Source: Campylobacter sp.
Lineage (GTDB): Bacteria; Campylobacterota; Campylobacteria; Campylobacterales; Campylobacteraceae
Direction of reading: 5' to 3'
NCBI RefSeq assembly: GCF_019423325.1
Contig: NZ_JAHZBQ010000002.1
Span: 496,001-560,000, forward strand
Length of the DNA stretch: 64,000 nucleotides
The translations under genes were made by a program, and so were the position numbers. The notes beneath the pieces were generated by a model. That model was not told the origin of the DNA. It saw only the letters and a list, made by a program, of their open reading frames with translations, and searched no databases. This document shows positions 24,518 through 33,671 of this stretch, one piece after another (within the stretch, counting starts at the first letter, position 1; each line of letters starts with the position of its first letter).

Positions 24518-25738
24518 TTACTCAAAGTCCTTCTGTGCGATATTCGATACCTCCGTGGCGATCGAGTTGCCCCAAAACACGCCGTCGATCGTGTAGTTTA
24601 AAAAGCCGTTTTCTATCTTTAGGTAGCCCGCTTCTTCGCATTTTTTGAAAAATTCCATCAGCTCGCCGAAGCTTTCATCGCCAATGAAGCTTTTTACTCG
24701 CGCCAGATCGATTTTATCGTATTGAAAGAGGCTTTTAAAGCGTCCTTGCGCTCTTTGTTTATCGTCAGATTTGCTGATCATTTGCATATTTTCTTTGACG
24801 TTGTATAGGCCGTAATTTCCTATATGCCCGCCCGCGCCTTTGCCCAGAGGCAGGACGTCCGCGCCTTGGTGTCCTAGGCGGATATAGCGGTATTCGTCGC
24901 GCCCCTTGCGGTTAAATTTAGTGTATTCGAGCACCTCGTAATTGCCCGTGCTAAACAGCTCGCGCGCGAAGGCGTTATGCAGCTCGCGCTCGTAATTTAC
25001 GTCGTAATAATCCTGCGAGATCGTTTTGCCGAGCGTTGAGCCCTCGAAAAACTGAAGCGAGTAAAAGCTTGTGCTGTCGATGCTCAGCTCGTCTATGAGG
25101 CGTGCGTCTTGCAGTACTTCGTCTAAGCTCTGGTTTGGGTAGTTAAAGATGATGTCGGTGCAGAGCATGCCGTCGAAGTTTTGCCGTAGCGCTTTTAGCC
25201 GTTTTATTGCGGCGTTTTTGCCGCCTACGCGGTTTAACAGCTTGCGGCCTTTGTCCGAAAACGTCTGCACGCCGATACTGAAGCGATTGACGCCGAGGCT
25301 TTCTAGCAGGTGTAATTTGCCTAAATTTAGATTATGCAGTGTGCTTTCTAGACTAAACTCGCAGTCGTCCGAGATGTTAAAATTTACTCTAAGCGCGGTT
25401 ATTACGGGCTTGAGGTGCTTTTCTTTCAGTATCGTGGGCGTGCCGCCGCCGAAATACACGCTGCGGAAATTTTTGCCTTGTAGATAGGGAAATTTGCCGT
25501 ATTTTTCGATCTCGCCCAGTAAAAATTTTGTGTAATCGTCCAGCTCGTCATTAAGCTTGGTGCGGTTCATCGAGCAAAACGAGCAGATATTATCGCAAAA
25601 CGGCACGTGGATGTAGATCACGCCGTCTTTTTCCAAGGGCTCCGTTTGCAAAAACGCCTCCAGCTCCGCGCGGCTCGCCGCCTGCGGTTTTTTGCCCCTC
25701 GAAGGGCCTGCGTGCCCCTTTTGTCTTGTCTTAAACAT
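24518..25738 (-). CDS. HutW/ChuW-like radical SAM protein (anaerobic heme use)
   Basis: A 406-residue radical SAM enzyme. The cluster motif is CDNICSFC (C48, C52, C55; CX3CX2C), preceded by GVIYIHVPFC as in the HemN/HemW group; YFGGGTPTIL and NRFSIGVQTFSDKGRKLLNR are also family-typical. It ends the iron-uptake operon, one base after the tonB stop. HemW would not normally be encoded there, whereas HutW/ChuW proteins of Vibrio and E. coli O157 are next to heme-uptake genes; ChuW opens the heme ring anaerobically to release iron. I therefore favour HutW/ChuW over coproporphyrinogen oxidase. No partner hutX/hutZ is present nearby. Confidence 0.75.
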   Translation of the reverse strand: MFKTRQKGHAGPSRGKKPQAASRAELEAFLQTEPLEKDGVIYIHVPFCDNICSFCSMNRTKLNDELDDYTKFLLGEIEKYGKFPYLQGKNFRSVYFGGGTPTILKEKHLKPVITALRVNFNISDDCEFSLESTLHNLNLGKLHLLESLGVNRFSIGVQTFSDKGRKLLNRVGGKNAAIKRLKALRQNFDGMLCTDIIFNYPNQSLDEVLQDARLIDELSIDSTSFYSLQFFEGSTLGKTISQDYYDVNYERELHNAFARELFSTGNYEVLEYTKFNRKGRDEYRYIRLGHQGADVLPLGKGAGGHIGNYGLYNVKENMQMISKSDDKQRAQGRFKSLFQYDKIDLARVKSFIGDESFGELMEFFKKCEEAGYLKIENGFLNYTIDGVFWGNSIATEVSNIAQKDFE

Positions 25739-25739
25739 T

Positions 25740-26513
25740 TCAATCCTCCGCTTGAAATTCGTAAGGTTTGGTGATGACGCAATGAGAGATGTCTTTTAAT
25801 ACTTTGATCTCCAAATTTTTCGTTATTTTCACCGCCTCGTCGTTAAAAATTTTATTTTCGCCGCGCACGGCCAGGATTTTTATCTCGCCGTCAAATTTGA
25901 AATCCACCTCGACTTTAAATTTGCCTTCCAGCCGCAGCATAATGGCCTTTTTGGGATACTTCGTCTCGGGCTCGCGCTCTATTTTAAAGCCCACGCCTTC
26001 TTTGCAAAAAGACTGATCGCCGCCGCTTTGAGACGCGTTACTTTTCGCGGCGGGTTTTGCGCTCGGGGCATTGGGCGCCGTTTGCGCGGGCGAGCTTTGC
26101 GCCGCGGCTAAATTTTGAAATTTAGGCTTGGGCAGGATCTCCTTGGGCGGTTGCTTTTTTGCCTTTTTGGGCTCGGGCTTTGGCGGCGGAAGCTCCTTTT
26201 TGACGGGCTCCTCCTTGATTGGCTCAGGAGGCTCCGGCTTTACCGGCTCGGGTTCTTGAAATTTGATCGTCTCGGGCTCGGACGGAATCTGCGGCGGTGC
26301 AAATTCTTGCGGCTGCGGGATATTCATAGGCTCAGCAGGTAAAATTTGAGGCTGCGTCTCGTCCGCCGCTTCGTCTTTTTCGCTCGTATCCTCGTTTAAG
26401 CTTAACTTGATCCTCATCGTTTCGTCCTTTTTCGGATCCTCGATTAAGCGAGAGTTTAGCGGCAAAAACAAAAGCGCCAAATTTAAAAGCAGCGAGACGA
26501 GAAAATAGCGCAT
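25740..26513 (-). CDS. tonB: TonB energy-transducing protein
   Basis: A 257-residue protein with one N-terminal membrane anchor (FLVSLLLNLALLFLPL), a long Pro/Glu/Lys-rich periplasm-spanning region (repeats of PEP, PPKPEPKK; residues ~60-130) and a C-terminal TonB domain with YPKKAIMLRLEGKFKVEVDF. It would link ExbBD to the outer-membrane receptors. Its ATG overlaps the stop of the binding-protein gene upstream and its stop nearly touches the radical SAM gene, so it is in the middle of a tight operon. Confidence 0.9.
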   Translation of the reverse strand: MRYFLVSLLLNLALLFLPLNSRLIEDPKKDETMRIKLSLNEDTSEKDEAADETQPQILPAEPMNIPQPQEFAPPQIPSEPETIKFQEPEPVKPEPPEPIKEEPVKKELPPPKPEPKKAKKQPPKEILPKPKFQNLAAAQSSPAQTAPNAPSAKPAAKSNASQSGGDQSFCKEGVGFKIEREPETKYPKKAIMLRLEGKFKVEVDFKFDGEIKILAVRGENKIFNDEAVKITKNLEIKVLKDISHCVITKPYEFQAED

Positions 26514-27340
26514 TATTTGCTGAGCAGCTCGTAGATTTTATCTACCGCTTCGCCTATGCGAGGCGTGCCGCGAAGTAGCAACGAGGAGGGTACGCTAAGC
26601 ACTTTGTCGTTTTTTGCGGCGGTTGTTTTTTTAAGCACGGGATTTTGCTTTAAGAAATTTTCGCTATTGCCGCCGCCCATACCGCCGATAACGAGGATGA
26701 AATCAGGGTTTTGCGAGAGGATAAACTCTGTAGAAACGATAGGCGTCGAGCCCTCGACGTCGTCCGCGATATTTTTAAGCTCGAGCTTGTTAAAAATGTC
26801 ACCGGGAAGCGTCTTTTTGCTAAAGCCCGTAAGCGGAGTGGATGAAAACACGGCTAGAATTTTCTTACCCTTTAGCCCGCTGCTTTTAAATGACGCGAAT
26901 TTCGTCTTTATACCCTCTATCACTTCGGCAGCCTTTTGCTCCTTGCCCGTTATTTTGCCGATTTCTTCGATGTTTTTGTATATGTCATCCACGCTATCGG
27001 CTTTGAGCGTGAGCGTTTTTAGATTAAATTTAGCCAGACTTTCGTTTACGTTTGCGGAGTGAAAGCTGGTGACTACCAGATCGGGCTTTAGCTCGACGAT
27101 TTGCTCGATGTTGGGCTTGGTGTAGGTGCCTACGCTTTTTAGCTTGGCCGTTTTTTCCTCGGGCCAAATTTTAGAAAACTGAAGCGACGAGATGGCTACG
27201 AGCTGATCATCAGCACCTAGCATATAGATCATCTCAACGATCGAAGGGTCTAGTACGACAAGCTTTTTTGGTGCCTGGGCGCTAGCGGAAGCTGCCAAAA
27301 AGCAGCTTAAAGTAAGTAAAAATGCAACGATTTTTTTCAT
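26513..27340 (-). CDS. periplasmic binding protein of heme/iron-complex ABC transporter
   Basis: I place the start at ATG 27340 (MKKIVAFLLTLSCFLAASAS), which has an AAGGAGATACT ribosome site; a longer frame upstream lacks one. The mature protein is a class III (BtuF/HmuT-type) binding protein of ~255 residues: KKLVVLDPSIVEMIYMLGA, VGTYTKPNIEQIVELKPDLV, then the linking helix and LLLRGTPRIGEAVDKIYELL. It delivers its ligand to the permease and ATPase encoded upstream. Neighbouring HutW-like and TonB genes favour heme, but cobalamin or a siderophore cannot be excluded from the sequence. Confidence 0.82.
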   Translation of the reverse strand: MKKIVAFLLTLSCFLAASASAQAPKKLVVLDPSIVEMIYMLGADDQLVAISSLQFSKIWPEEKTAKLKSVGTYTKPNIEQIVELKPDLVVTSFHSANVNESLAKFNLKTLTLKADSVDDIYKNIEEIGKITGKEQKAAEVIEGIKTKFASFKSSGLKGKKILAVFSSTPLTGFSKKTLPGDIFNKLELKNIADDVEGSTPIVSTEFILSQNPDFILVIGGMGGGNSENFLKQNPVLKKTTAAKNDKVLSVPSSLLLRGTPRIGEAVDKIYELLSK

Positions 27341-27500
27341 AGTATCTCCTTTGAAAATTATTTTTACTCTACAAAGTTTTTCGTTTCGCAAACGGATCAA
27401 ATTTGACGCGCCGCTTGAGCGATAAAATTGATCCGCAGTGCTGCAAAAGCGTTTTCAAATTTAACCAAAACGCCGCTCCGCCCTTTAAAATACTGCCGCG

Positions 27501-28265
27501 CTATTTTATCGGCACGACGAAGGGCATGCCGCCGTGTTGTAAAATTTCACACTTAAGACCGTAAATTTCGTTTAAAATTTCTTTTGTAAAAAGCTGCTTG
27601 ACGCCGCCGCTGTAGCGTATCTCGCCGTCTTTCAGCATCACGATCTTGTCGCAAAACATCGCGGCTAAATTCAGATCGTGCATCACCGCCACGGAGAGTA
27701 AATTTAGCTCTTTTGTGAGCTTTTCGCAGATTTTCATCATCTCCACGGCGTAGTTTAGATCAAGCGCGCTCGTAGGCTCGTCAAGCAGCAAAACTCTAGG
27801 CTCGCTCACCAAAGCGCGCGCGAGCAGCACCCGCTGAAATTCGCCGCCGCTTAGCGAGTTTGCGTTTCGTTTCGCAAACTGCGCCACGTCAAGAAGCCCC
27901 ATTATCTCGTAGGCCTTTTTAACGTCGTTTTTATCATATCCGCTAAACTGGCTTTTTAAGTGGCAAAAGCGCCCGGTTAGCACGATGTCCTCGACCGTAA
28001 GAGGCATGCTTAATACCGTTTTTTGCGGCACGAAGCCTAAAATTTTGGCAAGCTCTTTAAGCGAGTATTGCTCAAGCCTTTTGCTTTCAAGCTCGATGAT
28101 GCCGCTTTTGGGCGATAAAATTTTTAAAATATTTTTTAAAAGCGTGGACTTGCCGCAGCCGTTTGAACCGAGAATGCCGATAAATTCGCCGTTTTCAAAG
28201 CTTAGGCTTATGTTTTTTAGTATCTGCTTTTTGCCGTAGTCGAAGTAAAGCTCGCTAATTTTCAC
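27501..28265 (-). CDS. ABC transporter ATPase for heme/iron complex
   Basis: A 254-residue ATPase of the FecE/HmuV/BtuD type. Walker A GSNGCGKST (residues 33-41), Q-loop in GFVPQKTVLSMP, signature LSGGEFQRVLLARAL, Walker B VLLLDEPTSALD and the H-loop VMHDLNLA are all intact. It follows the permease gene by one base and precedes the binding-protein gene by a 160-base gap in which another promoter could lie. Confidence 0.92.
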   Translation of the reverse strand: MKISELYFDYGKKQILKNISLSFENGEFIGILGSNGCGKSTLLKNILKILSPKSGIIELESKRLEQYSLKELAKILGFVPQKTVLSMPLTVEDIVLTGRFCHLKSQFSGYDKNDVKKAYEIMGLLDVAQFAKRNANSLSGGEFQRVLLARALVSEPRVLLLDEPTSALDLNYAVEMMKICEKLTKELNLLSVAVMHDLNLAAMFCDKIVMLKDGEIRYSGGVKQLFTKEILNEIYGLKCEILQHGGMPFVVPIK

Positions 28266-28266
28266 G

Positions 28267-29247
28267 TCAGATACCCCTGCTGCTGCGGATCGCTAAAAAG
28301 AGAAAAAACGGCGCGCCGAAAAATGCCGTAACCACTCCGATAGGCACCTCGGTGGGGCTTAGGATGCTTTTTCCTATCGTATCGCATGCCAGCAGAAAAA
28401 ACCCGCCCGCAAAGGTGCTGATGGGGATTAGAACAACGTTGCTCGAGGTGCGTAGCAGCATACGCAAGGTGTGCGGGATGATCAGCCCCACAAAGCCTAT
28501 CATGCCCGTAAACGCGACCGAAAACGCGACCGCGAGCGAAGAGACGATGAGCAGGCGTTTTTTGATCTTTTCGACGTCCACGCCCAGGCTTTGAGCCTCC
28601 TCATCGCCGCTTAAGATGACGTTTAGCTCAAAGCGCTTTATATAAAAATACGCCATCGACAGTGCGAGCGGCAGGATGATGTAGGCGATCTTATCCCAGT
28701 TTGCCGAGCCTACGTAGCCCATCATCCACGCTACGATCTTGAAGCTGTCCTCGCCGATGAGGTAGGTCGCAAAGCTCGTAAATGCGCCTAAAAACGACGA
28801 AAACGCAATACCGATGATTAAAAGCGTGGCGATGGATTTGTTTTTTTTAGAAAGCTTAAAAATCACCACCGAAAGCACCGCTGCGCTGATGAAAGCAAAT
28901 ATGCCGTAGTAAAAATCGGGCAGCTTCAAAAGATACGCTACGACCGCTCCAAACGTCGCAGCAGAAGCGATGCCGATGATGTATGGATCTGCTAACGGGT
29001 TTAAAAATACGCTTTGGACAACCACGCCCGAGCTAGCCAAAAGCATACCGATCAAAAAGGCCATTATGACACGTGGTAGGCGGATTTCAAGCAAGATCGT
29101 CTCTTTTATTTCATCGATCTTGCTGCCGCTTGCAAATTTGACTATCTCTTGCCACGAGATGTCCGCGCCGCCGAGACTGAGAGAGAAAATACAGAGCACA
29201 ACCGTGGCGATCGCTAAAATGATGATAATTTTATTTTTAGTAAGCAT
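28267..29247 (-). CDS. ABC transporter permease (FecCD family) for heme/iron complex
   Basis: A 326-residue permease with about ten membrane helices. FecCD features include ASSGVVVQSVFLNPLADPYIIG near residue 70 and GMIGFVGLIIPHTLRMLL near 240. It works with the ATPase immediately downstream. Its start overlaps by 11 bases the end of the receptor stump at 29237-29374, so it was once translationally coupled to a TonB receptor. Confidence 0.92.
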   Translation of the reverse strand: MLTKNKIIIILAIATVVLCIFSLSLGGADISWQEIVKFASGSKIDEIKETILLEIRLPRVIMAFLIGMLLASSGVVVQSVFLNPLADPYIIGIASAATFGAVVAYLLKLPDFYYGIFAFISAAVLSVVIFKLSKKNKSIATLLIIGIAFSSFLGAFTSFATYLIGEDSFKIVAWMMGYVGSANWDKIAYIILPLALSMAYFYIKRFELNVILSGDEEAQSLGVDVEKIKKRLLIVSSLAVAFSVAFTGMIGFVGLIIPHTLRMLLRTSSNVVLIPISTFAGGFFLLACDTIGKSILSPTEVPIGVVTAFFGAPFFLFLAIRSSRGI

Positions 29248-29647
29248 ACTTAAACTCTACGTAATAATTCCGCGCAGCGGCAGGCATATATCTTTGTCCG
29301 ATCGTTCTGTCTATTCTATAATTACTCGCGGAGAGATCGTATTTTTTATCGAGCAAATTTTTAACGCCCGTGCCGTGCCCGTTTTCATCCGATTGCCGCG
29401 CGCTTAGGTCGCTCGGTGCAATGCTCGGCTCAAAGTAATTCGGCGTTTTGGATAAACTTTGATTTTTTGAAATTTGATAGTTGGTCCGCGGCGCATTGTC
29501 TTTTTTTTTCGCGCCGTGTTTGTAGCCGCCTGTGTCGATATTTTTAAAATTTTTCTTCAGCGACTGATTTTTCATCATGCCCCCACCCGCTAAATTCGGA
29601 TCCTTTAGCGAAAGTGGGATAAATTTAAAGCTCGATCTCGCGCTCAT
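29237..29647 (-). pseudogene. stump of a second TonB-dependent receptor
   Basis: Only the last ~45 residues of this 136-residue frame are receptor-like: GVKNLLDKKYDLSASNYRID and ARNYYVEFKYAY closely follow the C-terminus of the 678-residue receptor upstream (GVKNLFDKKYF ... RNFYVEFKYAY). The N-terminal ~90 residues (MSARSSFKFIPLSLKDPNLA, KKNFKNIDTGGYKHGAKKK) lack a signal peptide, plug or strands and look like scrambled residual DNA. A large internal or 5' deletion of a tandem receptor copy explains it. A run of nine T (29501-29509) lies in the non-receptor part. Confidence 0.7.
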
Positions 29648-29693
29648 CGTTTTTCCTTAGACGAAATTTACGGGTAAAATTTAAACTCACCGC

Positions 29694-30116
29694 TTATCCT
29701 TTCGGCTTTTTCTTGATGTTTAGCTCGACGTTTTGCGTGCCGCTATCTTTTAAAATCGAGATCAAATTTATCACGTCGCCGTAGTTGATCGCTTCGTCGG
29801 CGTTTAGTTTTATACTCTCTTTTTGCTTTGGGGTTAAATTTGCGATCTCGCCGCCCAAATTCGTCAAATTTAAGCTTTTTTGCTCGCCGCTTATACTCAA
29901 AAGTACTTCTCCGTTAAGTAGATAAAAAACCTCGACGTTTTTATCCTCCTCTTCGTTTAGGCTGGAGCTGCTTTGAGGCAGAGTGATGTCGATGTGAGCA
30001 AGCTTGTTAAAAGAAGTCGTCACCATAAAAAAGAGCAAAAGCACGAAGATAACGTCAATCAAATTTAGCATCGAGATACCGGCGTGTTTGCCCTTATCCC
30101 TGCGGACATACTTCAC
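29694..30116 (-). CDS. exbD: ExbD proton-channel subunit
   Basis: I choose GTG 30116 (VKYVRRDKGKHAGISMLNLI), because GGAG lies 5 bases before it; an ATG 27 bases upstream adds MGEVLRGET without a ribosome site. The 140-residue product has a single membrane helix near its N-terminus (DVIFVLLLFFMVTTSF) carrying the essential Asp, followed by a periplasmic domain. It overlaps the exbB end by ~23 bases and forms with ExbB the proton-driven motor for TonB. Confidence 0.9.
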   Translation of the reverse strand: MKYVRRDKGKHAGISMLNLIDVIFVLLLFFMVTTSFNKLAHIDITLPQSSSSLNEEEDKNVEVFYLLNGEVLLSISGEQKSLNLTNLGGEIANLTPKQKESIKLNADEAINYGDVINLISILKDSGTQNVELNIKKKPKG

Positions 30117-30723
30117 AGTTTCTCCTCTCAAAACTTCGCCCAAACAGGCTCATGATGCGGTTTAGATCGTTTAGGATAAAATCTATTTTCTTGTTAATCA
30201 TCAGATAAAATATCACGCAAGGAATCGCCACGATAAGCCCAAACGCCGTGGTGTAAAGCGCCTCGGAGATGCCCACCGCCACAAGCGGAGCGTCCGTACC
30301 GCCGCTAAGGCCGTTAAAAGCCTTGATCATCCCCACTATCGTGCCAAGTAGCCCTAACTGCGGGCTCGCGCTCGCGCAAAGACCCAGTATCCACGTGCGC
30401 CGCTCAAGCGAGGTTAGCTGCATAGAGACGGCCTCCTCGGCGATGTAGTCTATCTGCGTCTTGTTCGCGCCCTTGCCTAAATTTTCCACGACGAAAAGTG
30501 TTGTTTTGGCAAGCGAGTTTTTGTATTTTTTGCAAAATTCTTTGATTTTTTCGTAATCGCCTTCTAAGATGAGGTTGCAAAGCTTGATTTTAAACGAGCT
30601 CGTGGCGTCTATCTCGGTAAATAAAAAATACGCGCCCTTTTCAAGTAGCACCGCAACGCCAAGCACCGATAGACAAAATATCGGCCACATAAACGCGCCG
30701 CCGATTTGTACGTATTCGAACAT
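30094..30723 (-). CDS. exbB: ExbB proton-channel subunit
   Basis: A 209-residue MotA/TolQ/ExbB-family protein with three membrane segments: GGAFMWPIFCLSVLGVAVLL near the start, then ASPQLGLLGTIVGMIKAF and YTTAFGLIVAIPCVIFYLMI. The cytoplasmic part between the first two includes ERRTWILGLCASAS. It energises TonB together with ExbD, encoded next. The upstream leader holds an AT-rich palindrome (ATTAATTATTAAT) that could be a Fur site but is too degenerate to assign. Confidence 0.92.
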   Translation of the reverse strand: MFEYVQIGGAFMWPIFCLSVLGVAVLLEKGAYFLFTEIDATSSFKIKLCNLILEGDYEKIKEFCKKYKNSLAKTTLFVVENLGKGANKTQIDYIAEEAVSMQLTSLERRTWILGLCASASPQLGLLGTIVGMIKAFNGLSGGTDAPLVAVGISEALYTTAFGLIVAIPCVIFYLMINKKIDFILNDLNRIMSLFGRSFERRNCEVCPQG

Positions 30724-30914
30724 TTTAATCCTAATATTAATTATTAATAGCTCTTTATTATACCGTCGCGTTTATTAAGCTACGATAAAATTTGATATGT
30801 TTTTTGATAAAGAATAATGAAATTTTAACGACGCTTCGCAAAAACACGGCGAGCTCGTGCTAAATTTTAAAATTTAAACGGCAAATTTGGGGCAGAAGCC
30901 CCAAATTCAGCGCT

Positions 30915-32951
30915 TTAGTAAGCATACTTAAACTCTACGTAAAAATTCCTCTCCGCGGACGGATAATAAATGCCCTCGCCCCTATTTTCCGTAGTGTCGT
31001 AATACGCGAAGTATTTTTTGTCAAAGAGATTTTTGACGCCGCCGGTTATGGAGAAGTTTTTCGTAAATTTATATTTTGCAGAAAAGTCCACCAGCGTCTT
31101 TGCGCCCATATATTCGTAGCTGTTGTTTAAAATTTTGGAATAATTCCTAACGGTCGTGTATAAATCGAGCTGCTTGATCGGCTTATAATCGATGCCGAAG
31201 ACGAATTTTCTTTTAGCTACATACGGCAGCGCTTTGGTCTCTTTTTTGCCGTTTCTTTCGAAGGTGGCTCTTGAGTGTACATAGCTGAAAGATTCGCTCA
31301 GCTTCAAAGAATCTTCGATTAAGCTTTGCTCCGCATACAGCTCCGCCCCGTAGCGTTCCGCCTCGTCCAAATTTATATACTCCCTTTCGAATATCCTTTG
31401 TCCGAGTCCGTGTAAGGGATCTTTCCATTTTAAAAATATCATATCTTTGGTATCGGTCTTAAATACCGTCGCGCTAAAGAATTGCCCAAAGATTGTATCT
31501 TTGATGCCGAGTTCGTAGGTTTTGAAAGTTTCGGGTCTTAGATTGTTAAATTTAAACTCGGTGTGGTTGCCCACTTTTACGACGTCGACGAGCTCTTGCG
31601 GAGACGGCGAGACGAAACCTTTTTCAAATTTGAAATAAACGTTTCCTGTCTCGGAATATTTGAAATTCGGAACCACGTCGAATGCATGGCTATTGGTGTG
31701 CTTGCTCTCGTTAAAGGCAGACCTTCTAAGAGCCCTGCTTGCGGGTCTTTTCACGTCGTAGTAGGCTCGCTCGTATCTAAAGCCGCCGCCGAGCGAAAAC
31801 CAATCCGTGAAGTCGTGTTTTTCGACGAGATAGCCGGAATGGATGGTTTTACCCAGCTCGTCGCCTTGAGATAGCTTATCGAATATGTCTTCGTAGTCGT
31901 ATCCGAACACCAGCTCGCCGCTGCCGTATTTGAATCTATTTTTCAAATTTAGTCCGTATTTTCTGTCGGTAAATTTGGTTTGATAGGCCTGCTTTCTGCC
32001 GCCGCCACCTACGATCTCGCCCTCTTGAAGAAATCTTGTTTTCAGATAATAGGGCATTATGCGCGTTTGAAAGCTGTCGCTAAAATCGATCGAGTAATCG
32101 ATGCTAAGATCGGCTTTGTTGTATTTTTGCGGATCTTGAGTTTCGCCCGATTGTCTTCTGTCTGCTTTGACCTGCTTCAGCGTAAGCGGGCCGCTTTGGT
32201 TTTTAAGTTTTTGAGAATAAAAGCTCGGCGTAATGGCGATGCTTTGAGCGTCGCTTATTTTATAATTTATCGCTCCGCTTAGGTAGTATCCTTTGTATTT
32301 TTCCTCTTTTCTATAGCTCTTCGAGTCGAAACCCTTCACGCTAAATCGCATAAACAGATCTTCGCTCAGCGGGCCGCCTATGCCCAAAACAGCATCACGG
32401 TAGCTATATGATGCGAGTTTGCTCGAGATGTTTACGTAAAATTTGCTCGGTTTTTTCTTTGTGATGATATTGATGACGCCGCCCGTCGTTCCGCCGCCGT
32501 AAAGCACCGAGCCGCCGCCCGGGACTATTTCTATTCTTTCTATATCTTCGACGGCGATGAGATTAAAGGGCGTTGCGATGTTTCCGTGCCCGGCCTTTAA
32601 AACGTTAAGATCCATACCGTTTATTAATGTCCTGACGTTTGTTTTTGCATAAGGGCCTTGGCCTCTTATATCTATCTCTTCAAGGCCGAATTCTCCGGCA
32701 TTTCTGATGTAAACGCCGGGAGCTCTTTCGAGCACTTCGCTTACGCTCGTGTAACCGCGATCTTTGATCTCCTCAGAAGTTATGACGTAGACGTTTTTAA
32801 CCTCGTCTTTTAAAGGCGTCTCAAAGCCCGTCGAGGTTATGACGGTCTTTTTAAGCCTCGTGTTTTGCTCGTCGGCTGCATACAAATTGACGGCAATCAG
32901 TAAAGAAAGCATGGTCGATTTGCCCTGATGCTCACCCCAAAATTTTTTCAT
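30915..32951 (-). CDS. TonB-dependent receptor of the iron/heme locus
   Basis: A 678-residue receptor of CirA/ChuA-like size. Signal region MLSLLIAVNLYAADE begins at Met14, which may be the true start; the upstream 13 residues are polar. TonB box region KKTVITSTGFE is followed by a plug with VSEVLERAPGVYIRNAG, IDIRGQGPYAK and IEIVPGGGSVLYGGGTTGGV, then a barrel ending VKNLFDKKYF and YVEFKYAY. It heads the uptake locus (receptor, exbBD, ABC genes, tonB, radical SAM). The ligand cannot be read from sequence; heme is favoured by the HutW-like gene. Confidence 0.88.
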   Translation of the reverse strand: MKKFWGEHQGKSTMLSLLIAVNLYAADEQNTRLKKTVITSTGFETPLKDEVKNVYVITSEEIKDRGYTSVSEVLERAPGVYIRNAGEFGLEEIDIRGQGPYAKTNVRTLINGMDLNVLKAGHGNIATPFNLIAVEDIERIEIVPGGGSVLYGGGTTGGVINIITKKKPSKFYVNISSKLASYSYRDAVLGIGGPLSEDLFMRFSVKGFDSKSYRKEEKYKGYYLSGAINYKISDAQSIAITPSFYSQKLKNQSGPLTLKQVKADRRQSGETQDPQKYNKADLSIDYSIDFSDSFQTRIMPYYLKTRFLQEGEIVGGGGRKQAYQTKFTDRKYGLNLKNRFKYGSGELVFGYDYEDIFDKLSQGDELGKTIHSGYLVEKHDFTDWFSLGGGFRYERAYYDVKRPASRALRRSAFNESKHTNSHAFDVVPNFKYSETGNVYFKFEKGFVSPSPQELVDVVKVGNHTEFKFNNLRPETFKTYELGIKDTIFGQFFSATVFKTDTKDMIFLKWKDPLHGLGQRIFEREYINLDEAERYGAELYAEQSLIEDSLKLSESFSYVHSRATFERNGKKETKALPYVAKRKFVFGIDYKPIKQLDLYTTVRNYSKILNNSYEYMGAKTLVDFSAKYKFTKNFSITGGVKNLFDKKYFAYYDTTENRGEGIYYPSAERNFYVEFKYAY

Positions 32952-33346
32952 TTTTGCTCCTTAAAGAAGATTATTTTGCATCGAATTAGTAAGCATAAAT
33001 ACACAATTTGCGCATAAATATAGCCTAAATGAATACTATAATTTTCTTCCTTAATCAATAATTAAAATTAATATCTTAATTATATTGCGATAAATAAAAG
33101 CCTCAATTCCGATACGAAGCTTTTGTGTGTTAAATTTTGTCCTCCCGTTTCTCGTTTCAAATTTGGTCGTCCAATTAAGTCGTCAAATTTGCCCACCCTT
33201 GCAGCCGAAATTTACTTAAATTTCTCAAAATTTTTAAAATTTGCAGGATTGGGCAATGATTTTGCAGGATCGTGCTACCGCCATTTTTCAAAAAGTGTTA
33301 TAATAATTTCAGTTTTAAGCGCATCAAACTTTAACTCAAGGAGCTC
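32952..33346 (-). other. AT-rich promoter region of the iron/heme locus
   Basis: About 390 bases without a gene. The 120 bases upstream of the receptor are very AT-rich (TTAATCAATAATTAAAATTAATATC and neighbours) and likely hold the promoter and regulatory sites, including Fur, but no single match is convincing. The right half has AAATTTG-rich intergenic words. Confidence 0.4.
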
Positions 33347-33585
33347 ATGAATGACATAAGCCGAGCGCTGACGAATGAGCACGGATTTATCAAATTTAGC
33401 GCGGCAGCCTTGGGCGAATGCCGAGCAGAGCCTAGAGGCGAATTTAAACAACCCGCTACGTAGCTGGGACGGCAGAGATGGGGTGGGCGCGGCGACCGCT
33501 AGAAAGGCGATGAGGACTTATGCAGGCGCGCATAAGATGTTTGCAATGAGCGCTATTACGGCGCTTACGGCGCAAAAATCGCGCG
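33347..33585 (+). pseudogene. chimeric gene fragment: hypothetical 5' end + 36.4 kb gene + thiD
   Basis: An ATG at 33347 with an AAGGAGCTC ribosome site opens MNDISRALTNEHGFIKFSAA and stops at 33461. From 33441 the DNA matches 36420-36510 without gaps (about 8 differences in 91), encoding LNNPLRSWDGRDGVGAATAR in another frame. At 33526-33537 it passes into 60 bases matching thiD 21709-21768 with only two differences (AHKMFAMSAITALTAQ). Both parents share GCGCGCA-C/T-AAGA at the junction, so recombination at short homology is likely. No functional product is expected. Confidence 0.8.
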
Positions 33586-33671
33586 ACGGACGAGCCAGAT
33601 TCTGCGTACTGCTCGGGCGCCGTTTTTAGCGCGAGCCGCGGGTCTAAGTCCTGCTTTAAATCCGATTTTGC

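Noticed and set aside
29501..29509. Run of nine T, possible phase-variation tract
   Set aside because: It lies in the meaningless part of a receptor stump, so switching would have no product to control.
33030..33075. Possible Fur boxes upstream of the TonB receptor
   Set aside because: The region is so AT-rich that matches to a Fur consensus are expected by chance; no single site stands out.
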